From: Siphonodentalium dalli
Lineage: Eukaryota > Mollusca > Scaphopoda > Gadilida > Siphonodentaliidae
Direction of reading: 5' to 3'
Assembly: GCA_032622095.1 (NCBI GenBank)
Contig: CP136066.1
Location: 2,815,784 to 2,879,783, forward strand
DNA: 64,000 nucleotides
The translations under genes and the position numbers were made by a program. The stretch's first letter is position 1; each line of letters opens with the position of its first letter. The notes under the pieces are model-generated. The model did no database searches and was not told where the DNA came from. It worked only from the letters and a program-made list of their open reading frames with translations. Shown here in pieces: positions 56,361 to 64,000 of the stretch.

Positions 56361-57604
56361 TGTTAGAACTTTGCCTATAATGATTTCTAGCTGCGATGGA
56401 CCAAAGTTATAATTGTATTCATTTGGGGTAAACGTACCGAAGTGACAGCGATGTGTTTAAAATAATGAGATGTTTAATTGTATGAAGATATATAAGATGG
56501 TAGATCCATTTGATCTTTGTGTCATGGCTTACGCCATCAAAGATCCATGGCGTGCGTCAAACAACATAGGCGGCTATAATTCCTATAAAAGTAACAATTA
56601 GGACCAACGCATATGTATTTATCAACTAAATACAAATACAAGTGTGAAACCATCCACTCACCTACGTGTCAGTTATCCTTAAAATCCGACAGATAACAGA
56701 ACGTAAACACTGACATGTCGTGTGTTCGTCGACCATTGCATGTGACCCGTAATTTCATGAATCCCCCTGTGAGTTCCCCGTGCGCACGGCAAGGTAATCA
56801 CATGCGTTCACATTGAGTGTACAATTCAGGTTGCCCTGATACAATTCAAGTTGAGGGGAACTACAATCTGCGCATGCGTGTAGTTTTTACAAATTACCAA
56901 CTCCAATTTGTTACACATGCGTACTGTTAACATCCTGGTACAGTAATGCGAGTTGCAGAATCAAGTTTGCCATGCACGAGACGCACGTAGTCATGTGATA
57001 TGTTAGCTCCTCCTGCTTCGGCCATTTAACCACTTTTTGTCAACATGTTTTCCGACTGGATTTTTGGATTAAATTATTACGGAATTATACACACGTTCTG
57101 GTAGGTGTCAGAGCTAATATATATTGCAATATTGTTAACATTAATGACTATGTTAGTTAATTTGTAAAATTAAGTGTATTTAAAAAAATTAAATAGCCGT
57201 CTAAGCTGATGCGCCGCCGCGGTCAGACCTGGATGGCCTTAGCCATATTACCAGGTCTGGTCAGACTAATAAGATGGTAACAATATCACCGTCAATGTCT
57301 TTTGGTGTCTCCATGATGGAACTGTGATGTTATAAATACGTCCGCATCCGACGGTGATCGATAGCCGAGTCTAATTGTTATTGTTCTCCTGGTCAGCCGA
57401 CCGCGTCACAGTTCACACACATTGCGTGCTGAGTAGAACTCCATGAGCAGTCCGCTTTGTCCACTCTAGTCACAACACTGGGTCACGAATTACGGCATAC
57501 TGACACACTGCAGCTGTTCTGTTTACATTGACGCAGTTGGTCTCTGTTCGTACAGACATGAAAGTTAACATAAGCCAAGTTCTCCAAAACCGACATTCAC
57601 CACA
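56361..57604 (-). repeat. 5' LTR, interrupted by a 766-bp insertion
   Basis: LTR parts 57604-57269 and 56502-56361. Removing the insertion and one copy of its duplication restores exactly 467 bp, equal to the 3' LTR. The insertion falls beside the ATATAT stretch that may be the LTR's TATA region, so this copy's promoter may be disabled. Confidence 0.9.
56503..57268. mobile_element. 766-bp insertion in the 5' LTR with 11-bp direct duplication
   Basis: Flanked by ATAAGATGGTA on both sides (56492-56502 and 57269-57279); the intact 3' LTR has a single copy, so this is a true target duplication. Starts GATCCATTTGATC and ends GGTCTGGTCAGACTA, with a short hairpin at each end (GATCTTTG...CAAAGATC; CCAGACCTGG...CCAGGTCTGG). 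No terminal inverted repeat, no ORF and no poly(A) tail. Class unknown; a 9-11-bp duplication would suit a MULE without TIRs. Confidence 0.85.
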
Positions 57605-59894
57605 GTACATGTATATGATGAACTTCAGCTACCTGAAAACGATTCTTACTGACCTCATTATTACTAGTACTTTTATAATAACGTTTCATTATATAATTTA
57701 TTGTATATCACAGATGGTCACTAAGACTCTGTACTTACTGGGGGATTGCCCGTCAAAATGGACTGGCCCGTCAAAATGGATTGCTCATACTTCTCTTTCA
57801 TCGGAGGCGCGTGGGAACACTTTATTGAACTAAAACTGTATTGTGTAATCCCACCTGCCACACATACATGTACATGCATGTAGATTTGGAATGCAACACA
57901 ATCAACATGTTATTTTATTACTCTATTTACTAACTGAAATAGATTCCATTTGGGAGCATTTATTCGGTGGCGCTATAGCCCTACATGTATATGAGCCTAT
58001 GGCTTGGGAAAACTTTTTTTCACAGAAAAACTATATATTCCACTGGCACCCCACATGCATGCATCCGCATATGGAATGCAACAAATTAACGAAATCAACT
58101 TAGGCCTAAAAAAAAAGACGTTTGTTTCCGCTAACCCGACCGACCCTATTTTAAACCCCTGACCCTAAGGCCTAAACTTTTTATTGCCATTGCACACAAC
58201 AAATTGGACCCAAAATCTTTTTTTATTTATTCAAATTTTTTTTTTTCTCAATTTAGGTCCCAATTCATATCATAACAAGATGAAAACCTTTATATATATT
58301 GACATAAGAAATTTAAGTTTACAAAAAGATTTAAGTTTAACAGTTGGAATCATACTGTAAAGTATGTTTGGCTTTATTTAGCTTTCATCTGTGAAAACTT
58401 CAAATAGTTTCAGTTCAGGTGTGTTATGACTTCAGTATTTCAATCAAATACAGTACAGGAACATTAACAATTTGATCGAATCAACCTGGTTATCAGGTGG
58501 GATCTCATAACTAAATGAAAAATTAACATAGAGAGTAGTACTATAAATAATAATTACTAACTTAATAGACATTGTTTCTGTACTACATGTAGTATATTAT
58601 GTACCGGTATGCGTCTCACTTTAATTTTATAAAATAGCCTATTATATGAATTAGAGTGATAATGGTAAGTCTCATTTCAAGCAGGATAAGCATAATCCAT
58701 TAAACCAAAAGATATCTGATAATAACTTATAAGCATTTCCAATCCATACATATAAATTTTTTTCCAAAGTTATGCTTGAAAACTTGATCAAATTGACCTC
58801 TCAGTAAAATTCAAAATTCTGACTCAAAATGCCCTAGATTAGCTCTAAATGCAATGGATTTTCAAAAAATTTCCAGGGGAGAACCCCCACCATCAGCAGG
58901 GGGTCACCCCTCCCAAACCTTCCGCCTTCAGGTTATGCCTTTGGAATATCATAGCCCAAAAACAGGTGTCCCCAAAAACAGGCTTTTAGATTAGGCTAAT
59001 TTGGGGACATATTGGGGGACCGAGATGGTGGGTTTGCGAGGAGGGGTGTACTCCATTGTGACTATTAGGGGTACGGGGGCTTTTTTACAGTAAGTCCAAA
59101 ATGGGGGCTGTCTGGTTGTTTCTGAAGCATATGAAAGGTGAAAGAAATGAACCAATGGCCCCCACATCATTTCCTGGCAACACGGGCTTATATCAGCTTT
59201 CAGCAAATTATGTTACCCTTATATATTCAAGTTTTGTACCGGTAGGTCACAATTAATTTACCATTTGGGAATATTGGATCATTTGACATCAACAAACCCA
59301 TTTTATTTCGGCCAATTTGGCCGGTTACTTCATGTGTGTTTTTCATCTGACGTGTGTGTTGGAATAATGATGTGGAGGATTTATGTAAATGTTAGCCCAA
59401 ACTACATTTCCAAGTAACGATGGTTTTGTTGTTTATTTTGAGGAATAATACCGCGTCAGATGAATTCAGCCCAAATATGTTAACAGTTGTCGTGTAAAAC
59501 ATTCGGCAGTAGGTTAGCGTTATTTAGTATTTGTGGATGTCCTTTAACATGGGGAAAATAGACTACTGCGCTTGAACGAGCATGTGAATTGTCGTTTTTA
59601 ATGTATAGCAACTTTATAATCAATAACAGAGGCATTCTCTGTCAAATAAGGTCGCTCTATTTACGATACCAATTGGGGAACTTTGTAAATTAAATTACGC
59701 GTAAACGTATACCTGCTGCAAATAGAAAAGGTGTCGGAATCGGCGTACTCGCCCCAGGGCTAACTCGCCCCAATCGACGCGTGCCAACTCGGAATAAAAG
59801 GCCAACTCGGAATAAAAGATGCATACGGGGTGTTATAATAATATATGGCGTTTGGTCCGTTGTTTCTCAATGAATATTATTGAAATTTGGTGTA
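57605..59894. other. Intergenic, no gene recognised
   Basis: AT-rich to about 58800, then a more GC-rich stretch (58870-59200) with repeated 'ggggaca' and 'aaaaacaggtgtcccc' pieces; similar TTTGGGGACAT motifs occur at 63750-63790. Plus-strand frames at 57891-58103 and elsewhere are not convincing genes. Confidence 0.4.
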
Positions 59895-59896
59895 TA

Positions 59897-60109
59897 CAGT
59901 AATGCTCTAAGTAAGCGACTTCTTAACCACAGCATAATTATGGGTAACTTTTCAGGATTTAGTCGGAAATATGGCTTGTTGCCATTCATCGGAAAGCTCT
60001 CGGGGAGAGCTTTCCGATGAATGGCAACAAGCCATATTTCCGACTAAATCCTGAAAAGTTACCCATAATTCTGCTGTGGTTAAGAAGTCGCTTACTTAGA
60101 GCACTACTG
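59897..60109. mobile_element. Snapback element: near-perfect 213-bp palindrome with TA on both sides
   Basis: Arms of about 105 bp meet at AGCTCTCGGGGAGAGCT and differ at only two positions by eye. The ends read TA|CAGTAATGCTCTAAG and CTTAGAGCACTACTG|TA, so a TA duplication flanks a CAGT...ACTG terminus, as in Tc1/mariner-derived MITEs. The family assignment is inference. Confidence 0.85.
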
Positions 60110-60229
60110 TATGTCCGGGCTGGGACATGGAATACAACAACGTTTGAATTGTTTTTAAATTTACATATTTGTTGATTTTATTCATATTTTTTTTCGTTCT
60201 GAAACACACTATAAAGTGTATATAATATA
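60110..60229. other. Short spacer
   Basis: Nothing recognised. Confidence 0.3.
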
Positions 60230-60532
60230 ATAACGAACACGAGACATACATAATTTATAAACTGTTAACAAAAGATATCAAATTCAATACATGACAAAGA
60301 TGACTCAGTGGAGTTTATAAAGTGAACATAAAAACATTGAGGTAAGAATCTTTTTAAGGAATGCAACTTTATTTAATGATAATAAACACATAAATTAAAA
60401 TAACAAACATGAGACATACATGATTTATAAACTGTTAACAAAAGATATCAAACTCAATACATGACAAAGATGACTCAGTGAAGTTTATAAAGTGAACATA
60501 AAAATATTAAGGTAAAAATCTTTTTAAGCATT
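60230..60532. repeat. Tandem duplication, about 173-bp period
   Basis: GAGACATACATAATTTATAA ... GACAAAGATGACTCAGTG ... TAAGAATCTTTTTAAG at about 60230-60358 recurs at 60402-60532 with a few base changes; about 45 bp between copies. Confidence 0.9.
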
Positions 60533-62579
60533 ACTAAACCGTTTAGCACAGTCCACTTCACTCATCCGATCATCACCAAACTTCATATTTATCTTGATAT
60601 TGATCTATCAGATGAGAGCTATCAAATATTTTTTTAATTTTATAGGAAAAAATGGTCGCCAGCGGCCATATTGCATTTACGTTATATGTTATCGCGTCAT
60701 GTCGATATCTAGTATTACTTAGAAATTTCACCTTTCCAGATTCATAATTGCTCCATTGACTGTAACAGATGGAATTATTCCCCTCTTCGGATAGAGTGTC
60801 ACTGAAACTTTATTTTGTCAGACTGTCTGTATAGTCACTGATTATATATGGCAATAATCTGTAATAAGATGTAGCACTATTTTATTTTATATTTACATGC
60901 AGTGCTGTTTTTATACAACAATTCTAATCCCCCCTAGATCATCATGTGATCGACCATACATCGCGCAAGGACCTGGTTGAATTAAGGGAGGTTTTATGGA
61001 TAACTTCTGTCCTTAAAGATACGGTTGGCCTTCGCGGTGGGTATCCTGTGAAAATATTTCCACCCGTCAAAAACCGCCACGAACAGAAAGAACATCAAAA
61101 TGTAGATAGACTTTGTCCGTATACAAATAAGAAATATCGCATAAACAGTATGTTATGGTCATATGTTTGACCATTGTTATGTAAACAAAAGCATAAAAAG
61201 TTACTTTTCTGGTGTTTGTTTATATTATGATGGTAAACATAAAGAGCGTTCTTTGTTGGTGAATATCTGATATGGTACTAATAAAGAGCGTTTATGCCAT
61301 TTATGTGTGATTAGCCAGTAGCATTGTGCTGTCTTCTGTAACACAATCAGGCTCTTGCTTAGGTAAAATATAGTAGGTCTTTATGATAACATGCTGTTTA
61401 CGCGATGGTCATGGTATATATGAACGGAACCGTATGCGTTTTAATGTTTTTCTGTTTACGGTGTTTGGAACAAATATGAATATTTTCGACAATTAAGGCC
61501 GCACGTGCCTTTAAGCTAGATTATACTTATGACATTTAATGGCATGTTTCGAACGTGGAGGGTTAGATATGCTTGAGACACCACCACTCTTCAATTCACA
61601 CCAAGTTATCAGCTGTCATATTCGGATATTAGAACCCATAGCCATGATATATGGTTTATTTTGTGTATACTAGTAATATTGTTATTTTCAGTACCTTTAT
61701 ATACCAGTACTGTGTATAACAATGCATATAAATTAATCCATGTATACATGTATATTGATTCAACGGATTCAGTGGTTTTGTCCATCAGTCTATCAAATTT
61801 GCGGGGGAAAACATGGCCACAAGCAGTACACCCTGTTAAATTTCGAATTTGATTCAATTGGCGCACCCTGCAGCCAGCTTTTATTGGAGAACTTTTTCTC
61901 ATGTGGATAGTTTGGGTCACCGCTAGATGTGAGCCATGTTTTGTTCTCAAGCTGTCCTTGTGAAGACATCACTGCCAGCGGTGATCTTGAATTTTACTAT
62001 TTTTATGGCTAAATAATTTGGTTGATCCTACAGACGACACCCCTTGTCCGATCGTCACCAGATTCCACAATGATCTTCTGGATAACCAGGGTGAGAGTAA
62101 TCTAATTTTCCCGAATTTCGTTAAAAAACATTACCACAGGCAGCAATTTGGTATCTTACTGTTTGATCCTCTTTTGCGTGACTGAATTGTTTAGCAACTG
62201 TACAGTCATATCCCTCATCTGATAGTCACCACACTTTATATTGATCTTCGGGCTGACAACTAATAGATGGGAGCTATCGAATGCTTTGAATTTTTTTGGA
62301 AAACATTGTCGCCAGCAGTCATCTTCTATTTTGGTTTTTATATACATGTATATCTCTTCATTCGGATAGCCAGTATTACGTAGGTACTTCAACTTTCCGC
62401 ATTCCTGTCATCATTTGAAATATAAAAATTTACCTGATACCATGCACCCTTCAAAATTTGTTTCGTCGTATCTATTTTAATGACCCGTATGGTAATATTG
62501 ATACAGATATATTTGTCAAACATTTCTTTGTACAATATACAGGTATTTAGTTTGTAACTAAATCTAGAAATATATAATA
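60533..62579. other. Intergenic, no gene recognised
   Basis: Two pieces resemble the 'AAGATGGCTGCCAGCGGCCAT' family (about 60650-60670 and inverted 62300-62320). AATAAAGAGCGTT motifs at 61240 and 61280 recur at 38573-38605. No supported coding sequence. Confidence 0.4.
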
Positions 62580-63078
62580 GTAGCTGGTGGACCCTACTTC
62601 GTCCGGGATGTTCCCCTCTGATTTTCGGAGAATTGCGCGATTTAACCTTGAATTGACCATTTTAAAGGTGAACGTCATGTCGGGTCACGATTTGACCCGT
62701 CCAAAACACTCCCCGGACAAAAGTCACGACAAAAGTACCCGTCGAAATCCGCCCGGCTTTACCCGATTTGACCTTGAATTGACAATTTTGAATGTCAAGA
62801 TCAGGTCAGGGTCATAATTTGACCCACCCGAAACACTCCTGGGACAAAAGTAACAGTAGGTATTATATTTCGTTGAAATACTTCCGTTTTACCAGATTTG
62901 ACCTTGAATTGATCTTTTTGAATGTCAAAGTCAGGTCGGGATCAAGATTTGACCCGTCCAAAATACTCCCTGGAAATAATTTCCCCTAGGTATCAAATTT
63001 CGTCCAATCTGTCCGGCAGTTTTCCCGGCCATAGCTAACAGACAAACAGACAGACAAATGTCCAAAATATATATTAAA
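62580..63078 (-). mobile_element. Short Helitron, downstream member of a head-to-tail pair
   Basis: On the minus strand runs from TTTAATATATATTTTGGACA (5' end, TC changed to TT) to CCCGGACGAAGTAGGG hairpin, then CCACCAGCTAC (CTAG changed to CTAC). The interior shares the minisatellite motifs of 32498-33012 (GATTTGACCCGTCC, GACCTTGAATTGAC). About 499 bp. Confidence 0.78.
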
Positions 63079-63469
63079 CTAGCTGATGTACTAGACTTCG
63101 TTCGGGCTATTTAGGGATTTTTTTTTTGTGATCGCCTCCATCTGGACAGTACCCAGTATATACAGCGTCTGGCCAAACTATTGTTCAATTAGTCCAGAAA
63201 CATGCCTACATCAGCACTTTCGAGAACATGGTTCCACGTGAAATTGGACCCGTCCATATTGCTCCCGGGATCGAAGTAGTCCTACACACAAATTTTTAGT
63301 CGGATCGGTCAAGGTCCAGAAACATGCCTATGAGCGAGGTCAAGTTGACACGTTAAATACCAAATCAGAGTCGGATCAGTCGAGCAGTGTTAGAGTCTAT
63401 AACACATACACACATGCATTCATGCATACACACATACATACAGACAGGTGTTCAAAAATGTATAATCGA
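63079..63469 (-). mobile_element. Short Helitron, upstream member of the pair
   Basis: Minus-strand 5' end A|TCGATTATACATTTTTGAAC with the conserved CTGTCTGTATG following; 3' end ...GAACGAAGTC...CATCAGCTAG at 63079. Its CTAG directly touches the 5' end of the next Helitron. The interior is more diverged from the 32498 copy. Confidence 0.7.
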
Positions 63470-63896
63470 TAGCTACAACAATTCTATGGTAGATAGTTCA
63501 CGGCCGACCTGGTGCATGCATCTTAGTTTTCTTGTAGATGTATGGTGCTTGAAAGTTCACCAAGCAGTCCACCAACACACTGATCATGGGTATTTCCAAT
63601 TATAATTTAATTTAATCTAACTACATGTATATGTGAACCTGAAAAAAGTTAGAAAGTTGATTTGTTGTGGTTAAATGAAGCCATATACGCAAACAAACAG
63701 GTCACAAAAAGGGTGATTTTGCGGTGACATTTTGTCAAATGAATGTGCCTTCTAATTTGGGGACATTTCTATAATTTGGGGACATCGGTAAACGCTGTGA
63801 GTTGTGGGGAACATTAAGGCCTGCCAAAAAATACCTAGATCCTTCATTGAATGCGGAGAAGGTGGGGTTGTGAAGCCATCATTAAGAGATCGGTAC
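63470..63896. other. Intergenic, no gene recognised
   Basis: Nothing supportable apart from TTTGGGGACAT repeats near 63760. Confidence 0.35.
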
Positions 63897-64000
63897 TAGT
63901 GCTGGGACGGTTGTCCGGATAACCGGTTACGGTTCGGTTACGCGTGTCAACCGGTTGGAGGAGGCCACAACCGGATAACCGTAATATTGATAACGATCGT
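63897..64000. mobile_element. Left terminus of a probable hAT-type element, runs off the window
   Basis: TAGTGCTGGGACGGTTGTCC begins a block with repeated CCGGATAACCG / AACCGGTT motifs. (C/T)A(G)TGCTGGG is a common hAT terminus and internal subterminal repeats are usual in hAT ends. The other end is not visible. Confidence 0.45.

Noticed and set aside
61609-61950. TTF-type zinc-finger or hAT transposase fragment (minus strand, WLQGAPIESNSKF...YCLWPCF)
   Set aside because: Only a loose resemblance over about 30 residues, with stops following; not enough to call.

Overview
This is an animal nuclear window, AT-rich, intron-bearing and dominated by transposable elements. The B-box/coiled-coil/propeller gene style and the repeat mix suggest a lophotrochozoan, most likely a mollusc; that is inference, since no diagnostic host gene is present. 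Only one convincing host gene is visible: a TRIM-like gene on the minus strand (two coding exons, 7827-7606 and 5930-4446) joined in phase across a 1.7-kb intron that carries a 24-copy minisatellite.

Layout: 1-1612, a decayed LINE (endonuclease, linker, start of reverse transcriptase) on the minus strand, running off the left edge. 1613-4445, intergenic. 4446-7837, the TRIM-like gene. 8842-17207 and 19718-28581, two copies of a very large element, 8.4 and 8.9 kb, same orientation, with matching short inverted ends (CTACACT...AGTGTAG) and zones of iterated short palindromes. It has no recognisable transposase and is the best candidate for an undescribed mobile family. Smaller inverted-repeat elements are nested in both copies. 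17670-18501, a foldback element between them. 29600-30480, a tandem repeat. 31140-32160, a second broken LINE. 32498-33012, a short Helitron with textbook ends. 34106-34123, a triple-GAAA (ISRE-like) motif. 35353-40349, a Mutator-like element with 9-bp target duplications and remnants of a PHD-finger/MULE transposase gene. 40484-43896, a 37-bp satellite with a 32-mer higher-order period of 1185 bp. 44881-45956, two PIF/Harbinger-type elements.

48489-57604 is a structurally complete LTR retrotransposon on the minus strand: 467-bp LTRs nearly identical by eye, a tRNA-Ser-like primer-binding site, a polypurine tract, and one intact 1673-codon gag-like ORF, but no pol. Its 5' LTR is itself interrupted by a 766-bp insertion with an 11-bp duplication. 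59897-60109 is an almost perfect snapback with TA duplications; 62580-63469 holds two Helitrons head-to-tail; a hAT-like terminus starts at about 63897 and leaves the window.

The non-autonomous elements (giant TIR element, gag-only LTR element, short Helitrons, MITEs) would all depend on enzymes supplied from elsewhere in the genome. No tRNA, rRNA or CRISPR array was recognised. All similarities were judged by eye; no search or alignment was run.
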